A DNA stretch of 10,396 nucleotides, taken from Gammaproteobacteria bacterium (GTDB lineage Bacteria; Pseudomonadota; Gammaproteobacteria; Steroidobacterales; SZUA-146). Numbering within the stretch: the first letter of the stretch is position 1; every line of letters starts with the position of its first letter. This document shows positions 1 to 7,728 of this stretch, in pieces. Where the stretch lies: NCBI GenBank assembly GCA_013002925.1, contig JABDLQ010000106.1, positions 1 through 10,396 of the forward strand. The letters run 5' to 3'. Both the position numbers and the translations under genes were made by a program. The notes below the pieces were generated by a model, which searched no databases, had not been told where the DNA came from, and worked only from the letters and a program-made list of their open reading frames with translations.

Positions 1-1101
1 GGTAAGGATCTGGTGACGTCGATCGATCTGAAAATGCAGTACCTGGCCTATCGTGAACTAAAACGGGCCGTAACAAAGCATGGTGCGCTGTCAGGATCCG
101 TGGTGGTGATTGATGTGCCAACCGGCGAGATTCTGGCGATGGCCAATCAACCGGGCTACAACCCGAATGATCGGTCACAGTTTTCGGCAGCACGTTATCG
201 CAATCGCGCCGCGACTGACATCTTAGAGCCGGGTTCCAGTCTGAAACCGTTTATCGTGGCCGCGGCACTGCGTTCAGGTGAATATGATCCGCAAACTCCC
301 ATTTCCACCAAGCCTGGTTACATGAAGGTAGGGCAACTGCTGGTCGAGGACGTTGTTAATTTTGGTGATCTTGATCTGACCGGCGTGTTGTCAAAATCAA
401 GTAATGTTGGGGTCGTCAAAGTGGCCATGTCGCTGGAGCCCGAATACATCTGGGAAACACTTTCGCGTTTTGGTATTGGGCAATTAACCACCAGCGGCTT
501 TCCCGGTGAATCGGCCGGATTGCTCACGAACTATCAGCATTGGGGCTCGATCACGCAGGCCACGATGGCGTTTGGTTATGGATTGTCGGTAACCCCGTTA
601 CAACTGGCCCAGGCTTACGCGTCGCTCGGAGCGTTTGGTGTGCACCGGCCGGTGACCTTTGTGGCCCGCAAAGTTGCCTTGCCGGGATCGCGTGTGCTGG
701 AAGAAGATATTGCGCGGCAATTGATCGGCATGCTCGAGACTGTCATTCAGCCGGGGGGCACGGGCACCCAGGCAGCCGTTACCGGGTATCGCATCGCCGG
801 TAAAACGGGTACCACTAAAAAGTATGAAGCCGGCGGCTATTCGGACGACAAGTACGTATCCGTGTTTGCTGGCATCGCGCCGGCGAGCGACCCACGATTT
901 GCCGTAGTCGTGGTCATCGAGGAGCCCCAGGGCGATGAATATTATGGCGGGGATATCGCCGCGCCGGTGTTTTCCAAAGTCATGGCAGACTCGTTGCGCC
1001 TGATGGCGGTAACGCCGGATACCGACGATGACTCACAGCTCCCCAGACCGGTGCAAGAGCGCATGGGACAGGGTTTCCTGACACAGGCGGGCAAACTATG
1101 A
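1..1101 (+). CDS. ftsI: Septal peptidoglycan transpeptidase FtsI (PBP3), 5'-truncated
   Basis: This is the C-terminal part of the class B penicillin-binding protein that crosslinks septal peptidoglycan in the periplasm, working with the polymerase FtsW. The frame is open from base 1, so the gene begins upstream; the GTG at 13 is internal, and the residues before it (GKDLVTSID) align with the E. coli protein. The visible 366 residues hold the transpeptidase domain with its three active-site motifs: SSLK with the acylated serine at bases 235-237 (visible residue 79), SSN at 397-405, and KTG at 802-810. About 220 residues are missing if it matches the 588-residue E. coli protein, namely the membrane anchor and most of the non-catalytic pedestal domain. 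The stop codon overlaps the murE start (ATGA). No active-site residue is lost. The identification is firm; only the start lies outside the window. Confidence 0.97.
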   Translation, partial: GKDLVTSIDLKMQYLAYRELKRAVTKHGALSGSVVVIDVPTGEILAMANQPGYNPNDRSQFSAARYRNRAATDILEPGSSLKPFIVAAALRSGEYDPQTPISTKPGYMKVGQLLVEDVVNFGDLDLTGVLSKSSNVGVVKVAMSLEPEYIWETLSRFGIGQLTTSGFPGESAGLLTNYQHWGSITQATMAFGYGLSVTPLQLAQAYASLGAFGVHRPVTFVARKVALPGSRVLEEDIARQLIGMLETVIQPGGTGTQAAVTGYRIAGKTGTTKKYEAGGYSDDKYVSVFAGIAPASDPRFAVVVVIEEPQGDEYYGGDIAAPVFSKVMADSLRLMAVTPDTDDDSQLPRPVQERMGQGFLTQAGKL

Positions 1102-2615
1102 GCGATGCCGCTGTTGGTGCCAACTGGACCCGTTCCCTGCGTCAGCTGCTTGACGGCCTCGTCGATGTGGAAGTGCCAGATTGCGAGATTGACTTTGTCA
1201 CGCTCGATAGCCGCCAGGTGAAACAGGGCGCGCTGTTTCTGGCCACCAGTGGCATCAAACGACACGGTCTGGAGTTTCTTGACCAGGTGTGGGCAGGTGG
1301 GGCCTGTGCGGTAGCTTATGAACCTGATGCAAATCTTGCATTGCCTGAGTTGCCGGCAGACAGGATCTGTGTGCCGGTACCCGATTTGAGTGCGCATGCC
1401 GGGACCATCGCCGCCCGGTTTTTTGATCAGCCGTCCAAAGCAATGCCGGTGTGTGGCGTCACCGGCACCAACGGCAAGACGACGACTGCACATTTAATTG
1501 CCACGGCCCTGCGTTTCGTCGGCAGGCGATGCGGCCAGATGGGCACACTGGGTTTTGGTTTGCACGAGCCATTAACAAGCAGTGCGTTAACGACCCCCGA
1601 CGCTGTCGCACTACAGCAACGACTTGCCTGGATTCGCGAACAGCGCGCCACGCATATGGTCATGGAAGTGTCATCGCATGCGCTGGATCAGGAGCGTGTG
1701 GCGGCGGTGGCCTTTGATTGTGCCGTGTTCACCAATTTGAGTCGCGACCACCTTGATTATCACCCTGATGTGGAACACTACGCGCATACCAAGAAGCGAC
1801 TGTTCACTGACTTCCCGCTGGCCCACGCCGTCATCAATATTGATGATCCGGTGGGACTGGAGCTCGCCGGGCAGCTAAAAAACAAAATGCTGGTTACTAC
1901 TGTGAGCACCCGTACAGAACAGCTCGATAATGTCGACTGTCATTTGTTTGCACACAGCATCGAGACCCATCCGCAGGGTCTGCGTCTGCATATTAACGGT
2001 ACTGCCGGCACCGCGGTGATCGAGTCGAGATTGCTGGGCCGGTTCAATGCGCACAATTTACTGTGTGCACTGGGCGTCATGCTGCATTGGCAGGTTCCTC
2101 TGGATCAGGCCGCAACCAGTTTGTCCTGTGTCGGATCGCCGCCAGGCCGCATGGAGATCTTTGGCCGCAACAACGATGCCCGGATTGTTGTGGATTATGC
2201 GCATACACCGGACGCGCTGAACAATGCAGTCGCTGCGCTCAAAGAGCACTGCACGGGTGACCTGTGGTGCGTGTTTGGCTGTGGCGGTGACCGTGACAAG
2301 GGCAAACGCCCCAGGATGGCACACGCCGCTGCTGCTGCTGATCACATCATCATTACTAATGACAATCCTCGTCATGAGGACCCGCAGGCGATTATCGATG
2401 ACATACTCGCCGGGTTTACAGACAGGCGCCGCGTGCAGGTAGAGAGCGACCGCAAAGTGGCTATTGGTATTGCTGTCGACGCAGCCGGCGTCGGCGACAT
2501 TGTGCTGATAGCCGGCAAAGGCCACGAAGACTATCAAATCGTGGGTGCGCAGAAACTGCCCATGTCGGATCGCGACATCGTCACCCAGCACCTGCGGGAG
2601 CACCAGCATGTGTAA
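1098..2615 (+). CDS. murE: UDP-MurNAc-L-Ala-D-Glu:meso-diaminopimelate ligase MurE
   Basis: MurE is a cytoplasmic ATP-dependent ligase that adds the third residue of the stem peptide to UDP-MurNAc-L-Ala-D-Glu. The 505-residue product has the usual three Mur-ligase domains. An N-terminal UDP-substrate domain is followed by the P-loop GTNGKTTT at residues 123-130, the segment SSALTTPDA near 161, and Lys232 in the position of the carbamylated lysine. The C-terminal domain begins around VVDYAHTPDAL (364-374) and carries DNPR at 422-425 and GKGHED at 473-478. DNPR is the known signature for meso-DAP rather than lysine, so Gram-negative type peptidoglycan is inferred. The ATG at 1098 overlaps the ftsI stop by four bases and fits the family N-terminus. 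The ribosome binding site is weak (GGCGGG at 1086-1091), so coupling to ftsI translation is likely. Length matches E. coli MurE (about 495). Confidence 0.98.
   Translation: MSDAAVGANWTRSLRQLLDGLVDVEVPDCEIDFVTLDSRQVKQGALFLATSGIKRHGLEFLDQVWAGGACAVAYEPDANLALPELPADRICVPVPDLSAHAGTIAARFFDQPSKAMPVCGVTGTNGKTTTAHLIATALRFVGRRCGQMGTLGFGLHEPLTSSALTTPDAVALQQRLAWIREQRATHMVMEVSSHALDQERVAAVAFDCAVFTNLSRDHLDYHPDVEHYAHTKKRLFTDFPLAHAVINIDDPVGLELAGQLKNKMLVTTVSTRTEQLDNVDCHLFAHSIETHPQGLRLHINGTAGTAVIESRLLGRFNAHNLLCALGVMLHWQVPLDQAATSLSCVGSPPGRMEIFGRNNDARIVVDYAHTPDALNNAVAALKEHCTGDLWCVFGCGGDRDKGKRPRMAHAAAAADHIIITNDNPRHEDPQAIIDDILAGFTDRRRVQVESDRKVAIGIAVDAAGVGDIVLIAGKGHEDYQIVGAQKLPMSDRDIVTQHLREHQHV
2596..2600 (+). promoter_or_regulatory. 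Ribosome binding site of murF
   Basis: GGGAG lies inside the murE 3' end, seven bases before the ATG at 2608. It supports this start over the longer open frame upstream. Confidence 0.7.
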
Positions 2616-3996
2616 TGGGCGACTCAGCGAATTTGCACGCATCTGCGGCGGTGAACTGCGGGGTGAGGATGCCACGTTTACCGGCCTGACAACCGACACC
2701 CGCAAACTGTCGGCAAATGACCTGTTTGTCGCCTTATCGGGCCCGAATTATGACGGCTACGACTTTCTTGATCAGGCACAAAGTCTGGGTGCCTGCGGAT
2801 TCGTGGTAAACCGGGCTGCGCCGGAGCATCTGCCGCACGTGGTCGTTGACGATACGCGCGCGGCACTGGGGCAATTCGCGACGAACTGGCGGCAGCGCTT
2901 TAATATTCCTGTGGCCGCAATCACCGGCAGCAATGGTAAAACCGGCACCAAGGAGATGCTGGCGGCAATCCTTGCCGTTGAACACGAGACACTGGCAACC
3001 GGCGGTAATCTGAACAACGACATTGGCGTGCCTCTGACCCTGCTCAGACTGAAACGCAAACATCAGGCGGCTGTCATTGAACTGGGCGCCAACAATCCGG
3101 GTGAGATTGCCTACCTTGCCGGGTTGACGGTACCGGACGTCGGAGTGATCACCAACGCGTCGGCTTCCCACCTGGAAGGCTTTGGTGACCTGATTGGCGT
3201 CGCCCGCGAAAAAGGCGCTCTGCTGGCCGCACTTGGCGACACGGGAACCGCCATCATCAATGCCGATGATGCCTTTTCCGCGTACTGGCAGGATCTGACC
3301 AACGCCGGAACCGTTTTTACGTTTGGCCGACATGCAGACGCCGATTTTCATGTCTTTGACATTACCCAAAGTGTCAGCGGTGCAACCGCCCTGCTGATGT
3401 TTCAACTGGCGACGCCAGCCGGCGAGTGCGCCATCGAATTGCCGGTTGCCGGTGAGCATAATGCTGTAAACGCCGCCGCCGCTGCTGCCGCGGCCTATGC
3501 GATGGGATGCAGTCTGGATGTTATTCGCACAGGTCTTGCAAAAGCCAACAGTGTCGCCGGCCGGATGCAGATTCGTACGGCGGCCTGTGGGGCGCGCGTG
3601 ATCGATGACAGTTATAACTCGAATCCGGCCTCAGCACGTGCTGCCATCAGTTTTCTGGCTGATCAAAAAGAGCCGGGCTGGGTGGTCCTGGGGGACATGG
3701 GCGAACTTGGCAGTAACGCCCCCGACATGCACGCCAGCATCGGCAGGTTCGCTAAAGAAATGGGTATCCGGCGACTTTATGCGGTCGGCAAATTAAGTCG
3801 CGCTGCCGTAGCTGCGTTTGGTGATGGCGCACTGTGGTTTGAATCGGCCGCCGAGTTACAGGACAAACTGGTTGCCGATCTCACGACGGGCGTAAACGTA
3901 CTGGTCAAGGCTTCCAGGGCGATGCAGCTGGATGCAGTAGCAAAAGCACTGAGCGGGCCTGTCAGTGCATCTGGAGCGAGGGCGGATACATGCTGA
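2608..3996 (+). CDS. murF: UDP-MurNAc-tripeptide:D-Ala-D-Ala ligase MurF
   Basis: MurF is the last cytoplasmic Mur ligase; it joins the D-Ala-D-Ala dipeptide to UDP-MurNAc-tripeptide using ATP. The 462-residue product (452 in E. coli) shows a P-loop GSNGKTGT at residues 107-114, NLNNDIGVPLTLLRL at 134-148, INADD at 217-221, the C-terminal domain start VIDDSYNSNP at 331-340, GDMGELG at 362-368 and VLVKASR at 431-437. I chose the ATG at 2608 because it places the protein N-terminus as in the family and has GGGAG seven bases upstream; the same frame is open further upstream (from 2545), but that part lies inside murE and has no family counterpart. It overlaps murE by eight bases and mraY by seven. 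A run of eight alanine codons (3472-3495) falls where E. coli MurF also has an Ala-rich helix, so it is not alarming. Confidence 0.97.
   Translation: MCNGRLSEFARICGGELRGEDATFTGLTTDTRKLSANDLFVALSGPNYDGYDFLDQAQSLGACGFVVNRAAPEHLPHVVVDDTRAALGQFATNWRQRFNIPVAAITGSNGKTGTKEMLAAILAVEHETLATGGNLNNDIGVPLTLLRLKRKHQAAVIELGANNPGEIAYLAGLTVPDVGVITNASASHLEGFGDLIGVAREKGALLAALGDTGTAIINADDAFSAYWQDLTNAGTVFTFGRHADADFHVFDITQSVSGATALLMFQLATPAGECAIELPVAGEHNAVNAAAAAAAAYAMGCSLDVIRTGLAKANSVAGRMQIRTAACGARVIDDSYNSNPASARAAISFLADQKEPGWVVLGDMGELGSNAPDMHASIGRFAKEMGIRRLYAVGKLSRAAVAAFGDGALWFESAAELQDKLVADLTTGVNVLVKASRAMQLDAVAKALSGPVSASGARADTC
3978..3982 (+). promoter_or_regulatory. Ribosome binding site of mraY
   Basis: GAGGG within the end of murF sits seven bases before the ATG at 3990. 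It favours that codon over the in-frame ATGs at 3996 and 3999. Confidence 0.65.
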
Positions 3997-5075
3997 TGAT
4001 GCTGGCTGAATATCTGGAGCAATATTACTCCGCGTTCAATGCGTTCGGTTACCAGACGCTGCGTGCCATCATGGGGGCGCTAACGGCGCTGCTGATTTCT
4101 TTTGTGATCGGGCCGGTGATGATCCGGCGCCTGAACAGGTATCAGATTGGTCAGAATGTCAGGGATGATGGCCCGGAGACCCATTTTATCAAAGCCGGCA
4201 CACCGACGATGGGTGGCGCACTGATCCTGGTGTCCGTTACGGTCAGTACCATTTTATGGTCAGATCTTGGCAATCGCTTTGTCTGGGTGGTGTTGTTCGT
4301 CACCCTGGCATTCGGGCTCATCGGTTTTGTAGATGATTACAAAAAACTGGTGTTGAAAAATTCCCGTGGCATCAGTGCCCGCGCCAAGCTTGTAAGTCAG
4401 ACAGCCGCCGCCGCAATTGCCGCAGGCTGGCTCTACAGTCAGGCGCAGCAACCTGCCGTGGAACTGACATTATTTGTGCCGTTTTTTAAAGATGTCATGG
4501 TACCCCTCGGTGCATTTTATTTACTGACGACGATCTTTATGATCGTCGGCTTTAGCAATGCGGTCAATCTGACGGATGGGCTGGATGGCCTGGCGATTAT
4601 GCCCACCGTGATGGTGGGAGCGGCGCTGGGGATCTTCGCGTATGCGACCGGCAACGTTAACTATGCTTCCTATTTGAGTATTCCTTATGTCATCGGTGCC
4701 GGTGAGATTCTGATTTTTTGCGCGGCGCTTGGTGGCGCCGGTCTTGGCTTTTTGTGGTTTAACACGTACCCCGCGCAGGTGTTTATGGGAGATGTCGGGG
4801 CGCTTGCTCTTGGCGCCGCGCTGGCGGTCGTCGCGGTCGTGGTGCGTCAGGAACTGGTGCTGGCCATTATGGGCGGCGTGTTTGTCATGGAAACCGTGTC
4901 GGTAATTTTGCAGGTGATCTCTTTCAAGCTAACCGGCAAACGCATTTTTCGCATGGCCCCAATTCATCACCACTATGAGCTAAAAGGCTGGGCGGAGCCG
5001 AAAGTTATCGTCCGGTTCTGGATTATCACGGTCATTCTGGTGCTGGTGGGTCTGGCAACCCTGAAACTACGTTAA
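3990..5075 (+). CDS. mraY: Phospho-MurNAc-pentapeptide transferase MraY (lipid I synthase)
   Basis: MraY is an integral inner-membrane enzyme that transfers phospho-MurNAc-pentapeptide from UDP to undecaprenyl phosphate, forming lipid I. The 361-residue sequence aligns with E. coli MraY (360) almost end to end. Several hydrophobic segments are clear, consistent with the ten membrane helices of the family. Diagnostic motifs are TPTMGG at 71-76, FVDDYKK at 113-119 with the aspartate pair Asp115-Asp116, NAVNLTDGLDGLA at 190-202, FLWFNTYPAQVFMGDVG at 254-270 with Asp268, and the HHH motif at 326-328 followed by YELKGW. The Mg-binding and catalytic aspartates known for the family are all present. 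The ATG at 3990 gives an N-terminus (MLMMLAEYL) matching E. coli (MLVWLAEHL) and has GAGGG seven bases upstream. ATGs at 3996 and 3999 are in frame but less likely. Confidence 0.98.
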   Translation: MLMMLAEYLEQYYSAFNAFGYQTLRAIMGALTALLISFVIGPVMIRRLNRYQIGQNVRDDGPETHFIKAGTPTMGGALILVSVTVSTILWSDLGNRFVWVVLFVTLAFGLIGFVDDYKKLVLKNSRGISARAKLVSQTAAAAIAAGWLYSQAQQPAVELTLFVPFFKDVMVPLGAFYLLTTIFMIVGFSNAVNLTDGLDGLAIMPTVMVGAALGIFAYATGNVNYASYLSIPYVIGAGEILIFCAALGGAGLGFLWFNTYPAQVFMGDVGALALGAALAVVAVVVRQELVLAIMGGVFVMETVSVILQVISFKLTGKRIFRMAPIHHHYELKGWAEPKVIVRFWIITVILVLVGLATLKLR

Positions 5076-6529
5076 TGGAATGTGCAGCAGTCAATATGAG
5101 CGGCATCGATAACGCCTATCGCAGCAACCTTGCCGCAGGTCCTGATCTGATCCTGGGGCTTGGCGCGAGCGGTTATTCATGCGCACGCTTTTTGCATCGG
5201 CAGGGGCGGGATTTGCGGGTTGCCGATAGTCGCGATACGGCGCCATTTACCAGTGATTTACAGTTGCTGATACCGGATGTGGAACTGACGCTCGGAGGAT
5301 TTGGTCATGAGCAGCTCGACGGAGTTGGCCGTGTCATTGTTTCACCGGGAATTCCGTCCAGTGAAGAAATAATTCAGGAAGCCATGCGCCGGGACTTGCC
5401 GGTGATCAGCGATATCGAGCTATTTGCTCAGGTAGCGCCAGCACCGGTAATAGGCATTACCGGTTCCAACGGCAAGAGCACCGTGACGAGCTGGCTTACG
5501 CATGTGCTGCAGATGGCGGGTTTTGAGTGTTATGCCGGCGGCAACCTGGGAACACCGGCGCTGGATTTGCTGGACCGGGTCATCCCGGATTTTTATGTGC
5601 TGGAGCTGTCGAGCTTTCAACTCGAGCGCACACATTCGCTGTATCTGAAGTGCGGCGCCATACTCAATATTGGTGTTGATCACCTGGATCACCATGGCAC
5701 CGCCGGTCACTATCGGTGGGCTAAATGGCAACTGCTGCAACACTGTGAGTACAGCGTGTTATACGCACCGCTGCAGGCCACCAAAGAGTTTCAGGAGTCT
5801 GTTGATCCGGATCGAACCAATCTTGTTTTCTATGGGGAATCTGCCGGTCCTGATATTCGTTATCACTTTTCTGAACCACGTTCCATCGCAGCGGATACCG
5901 ACACAGACCATGGTACGGATCCCGCCACCGAACCCCGCGAACTGTGGTTGTGCCGGGATGGGGAAGAGTTATTACCGGCGTCGCAGTTGCGCGTAGTGGG
6001 CCATCACAATCATCTGAATGCGCTGGCCGTTCTGGCCATGGCAGAAAGTTGTGGTGTGCACTGGCCTGTTTCTTATGAGGGCCTGACCTCGTTTGCCGGC
6101 TTGCCTCACCGTATGCAGTGGATTGGGCAAAGCGCCGGTGTTACCTGGATCAATGATTCCAAAGGCACCAACGTCGACGCAACAGTCGCCGCCGCGCGCG
6201 CTGTATCGACACCACTGGTACTGATCGCAGGTGGCGATGCAAAAAATGCTGATTTCAGCGCGCTGGCGAGCGCGTTACAAGGTCCGGATGTTGAAGTGCG
6301 GCATGTCGTGCTGATTGGCACCGATGCGCATCTGATTGCCACAGCGCTGGGTGACACTTGTCCACACACCCGCGCACAGTCTCTGGAAGACGCGGTCATG
6401 CTGGCTGCTCGACTCGCCAGCCCTGGCGATACGGTGCTGCTGTCCCCGGCCTGTGCCAGCTTCGATATGTTTAGCAATTATCAGGAGCGCGGCGATGCGT
6501 TTATCGCGGCCTGGAAGGGGCTGACATGA
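5075..6529 (+). CDS. murD: UDP-MurNAc-L-Ala:D-glutamate ligase MurD
   Basis: MurD is the cytoplasmic ATP-dependent ligase that adds D-glutamate to UDP-MurNAc-L-Ala. The sequence shows the N-terminal Rossmann-like LGLGASGYSCARFL (27-40), VSPGIP at 89-94, P-loop GSNGKST at 130-136, GGNLGTPAL at 155-163, LELSSFQLE at 176-184, the carbamylation-type lysine Lys217, GLPHRMQWI at 342-350, INDSKGTNV at 359-367 and LLSPACASFD at 455-464. At 484 residues it is longer than the E. coli protein (438). The extra length comes from about 15 N-terminal residues and an acidic, Thr-rich stretch around residues 266-288. The segment SVLYAPLQATKEF (227-239) stands where other Mur ligases have an N-x-DD motif. The start is uncertain: ATG 5075 shares one base with the mraY stop (TAATG), ATG 5096 is in frame seven codons later, and neither has a good ribosome binding site. 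Identity is firm. Confidence 0.96.
   Translation: MECAAVNMSGIDNAYRSNLAAGPDLILGLGASGYSCARFLHRQGRDLRVADSRDTAPFTSDLQLLIPDVELTLGGFGHEQLDGVGRVIVSPGIPSSEEIIQEAMRRDLPVISDIELFAQVAPAPVIGITGSNGKSTVTSWLTHVLQMAGFECYAGGNLGTPALDLLDRVIPDFYVLELSSFQLERTHSLYLKCGAILNIGVDHLDHHGTAGHYRWAKWQLLQHCEYSVLYAPLQATKEFQESVDPDRTNLVFYGESAGPDIRYHFSEPRSIAADTDTDHGTDPATEPRELWLCRDGEELLPASQLRVVGHHNHLNALAVLAMAESCGVHWPVSYEGLTSFAGLPHRMQWIGQSAGVTWINDSKGTNVDATVAAARAVSTPLVLIAGGDAKNADFSALASALQGPDVEVRHVVLIGTDAHLIATALGDTCPHTRAQSLEDAVMLAARLASPGDTVLLSPACASFDMFSNYQERGDAFIAAWKGLT
6515..6520 (+). promoter_or_regulatory. Ribosome binding site of ftsW
   Basis: AAGGGG near the end of murD lies five bases before the ftsW ATG at 6526. Purine richness extends back to 6513. 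Confidence 0.65.
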
Positions 6530-7728
6530 AGACCGCGCAGCTCTTCGCTCCACTGAAGCGTTTCCATGTCGATCCGGTCATTGCGCTGGTGGCCGGGATT
6601 TTGCTGGTGATGGGTTTGTTGATGATGACCTCTGCATCGGTCTCCATCGCTGATAAAAGTTTTGCAGATCCCTTGTACTACCTCAAACGCCAGTCAGTCT
6701 TTATGGTGCTGGGGTTGGTGGCTGTGACTGTGGTCATGTTAGTGCCATTGCGGTTGTGGGATTGGGCAGGATACCTGGCGTTATTCCTGGCCTTCGTTCT
6801 GCTCACCGTGGTGCTTGTACCCGGGATCGGACACACGGTAAATGGCAGCACGCGCTGGATACGATTGGGTTTTATGAACTTTCAAAGTTCCGAGGCTGCG
6901 CGTCTGCTTATGCTGTTTTATGTGTGCAGCTATCTGGTCAGACATCAGCACCAGGTGCGTGAGCATTTTATGGGGTTTGCAAAACCCATGCTGTTTGTTG
7001 TGGTGGCCAGCTACCTGTTGCTGAAGGAGCCGGATTTTGGCGCCGCGACTGTCCAGCTGGGTATGATTCTGGGTGTGTTGTTTGTGGGCGGAGTGCGCTT
7101 TCGTCACTACCTGCTGATGGTGACATTCTCAGTGGGAGCAATGGTCGTCATGGCCATGTCCAATAAAGAACGCATGGAGCGGCTGACGGTGTTTCTGGAT
7201 CCGTGGAAGGACCCGTTTGATGGCGGTTTTCAACTGACCCAGTCGCTGATTGCCATTGGCCGCGGCGAGTGGTTTGGTGTCGGGCTGGGTGCCAGTGTAC
7301 AAAAAATGTTTTATTTGCCCGAAGCGCACACTGATTTTGTTTTTGCGGTGCTCGCCGAGGAGCTGGGTCTGATCGGTGCAGCGTTCACGATCGCGCTGTA
7401 CTTTGTCCTGGTCGCACGTGGTTTTTTGATTGCCCGCCGCGCACTGCGTGCCGAGCTCTTGTTTCCGGCCTACCTGGCGTTTGGATTGTCTATCTGGTTT
7501 GGTTTGCAGTCGTTTATCAATATCGCCGTGAATATGGGCGCACTGCCGACCAAAGGCCTGACGCTGCCATTCATGAGTTACGGTGGTAGCAGCCTGATCG
7601 TATCGATGGTGTCTGCCGGTTTATTGCTACGCGTGGCACACGAAGTTGTGTGTGCAGAAAACCAGGTCAATACCCGCGTGACGAAAAAAGGCCCGGCGCC
7701 AGCCCGGCCCGTCAGGGTGGCAGCATGA
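6526..7728 (+). CDS. ftsW: SEDS-family septal peptidoglycan polymerase FtsW
   Basis: FtsW is an inner-membrane glycan polymerase of the SEDS family; it uses lipid II at the septum as partner of FtsI, whose gene begins this window. The 400-residue product has many hydrophobic segments, consistent with about ten membrane helices, a cytoplasmic N-terminus and a polar C-terminal tail rich in Pro, Ala and Arg (residues 387-400). Family landmarks are NGSTRWIRLGFMNFQ (106-120), KEPDFGAA (167-174), LPEAHTDFVFAVLAEELG (264-281) with Asp270 at the place of the catalytic aspartate of SEDS enzymes, and KGLTLPFMSYGGSSL (343-357). The usual QPSE motif reads QSSE at 120-123, and the following family lysine is replaced by arginine. 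The ATG at 6526 overlaps the murD stop (ATGA) and has AAGGGG five bases upstream. RodA is a related alternative, but the mur context favours FtsW. Confidence 0.97.
   Translation: MKTAQLFAPLKRFHVDPVIALVAGILLVMGLLMMTSASVSIADKSFADPLYYLKRQSVFMVLGLVAVTVVMLVPLRLWDWAGYLALFLAFVLLTVVLVPGIGHTVNGSTRWIRLGFMNFQSSEAARLLMLFYVCSYLVRHQHQVREHFMGFAKPMLFVVVASYLLLKEPDFGAATVQLGMILGVLFVGGVRFRHYLLMVTFSVGAMVVMAMSNKERMERLTVFLDPWKDPFDGGFQLTQSLIAIGRGEWFGVGLGASVQKMFYLPEAHTDFVFAVLAEELGLIGAAFTIALYFVLVARGFLIARRALRAELLFPAYLAFGLSIWFGLQSFINIAVNMGALPTKGLTLPFMSYGGSSLIVSMVSAGLLLRVAHEVVCAENQVNTRVTKKGPAPARPVRVAA
7684..7709 (-). terminator. Terminator-like hairpin and T-tract on the minus strand (tentative)
   Basis: On the + strand a run of six A (7684-7689) is followed by GGCCCGGC (7690-7697), a four-base loop GCCA and GCCCGGCC (7702-7709). 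The arms pair at seven of eight positions, with one central C-C mismatch. Read on the minus strand this is a GC-rich stem followed directly by TTTTTT, the form of a Rho-independent terminator, and would stop antisense transcripts entering ftsW from murG. It lies in codons for the Lys/Pro/Ala-rich tail of FtsW, so chance from codon use is a real alternative. Confidence 0.25.
7714..7717 (+). promoter_or_regulatory. Ribosome binding site of murG
   Basis: AGGG lies seven bases before the ATG at 7725 and supports that start. It begins five bases after the GC-rich inverted repeat at 7690-7709, so mRNA folding there could affect access to it; this is inference. Confidence 0.6.

Noticed and set aside
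942..1493. Minus-strand open frame spanning the ftsI-murE junction
   Set aside because: No recognisable protein features; it only mirrors the two + strand genes.
2545..2607. Possible 21-residue N-terminal extension of MurF
   Set aside because: It lies inside the conserved end of murE, has no family counterpart, and the ATG at 2608 has a good ribosome binding site.
2734..3459. Minus-strand open frame of 241 codons antisense to murF
   Set aside because: No domain, no plausible ribosome binding site seen, and full overlap with a strongly supported gene.
3472..3495. Run of eight alanine codons in murF as a possible repeat expansion
   Set aside because: Codons are mixed (GCC, GCT, GCG), and E. 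coli MurF has an Ala-rich helix in the same place, so it is normal for the family.
7650..7724. Possible 25-residue N-terminal extension of MurG
   Set aside because: It overlaps the ftsW tail, and the family N-terminus (MNRILVMAGGTGGH) begins at 7725.
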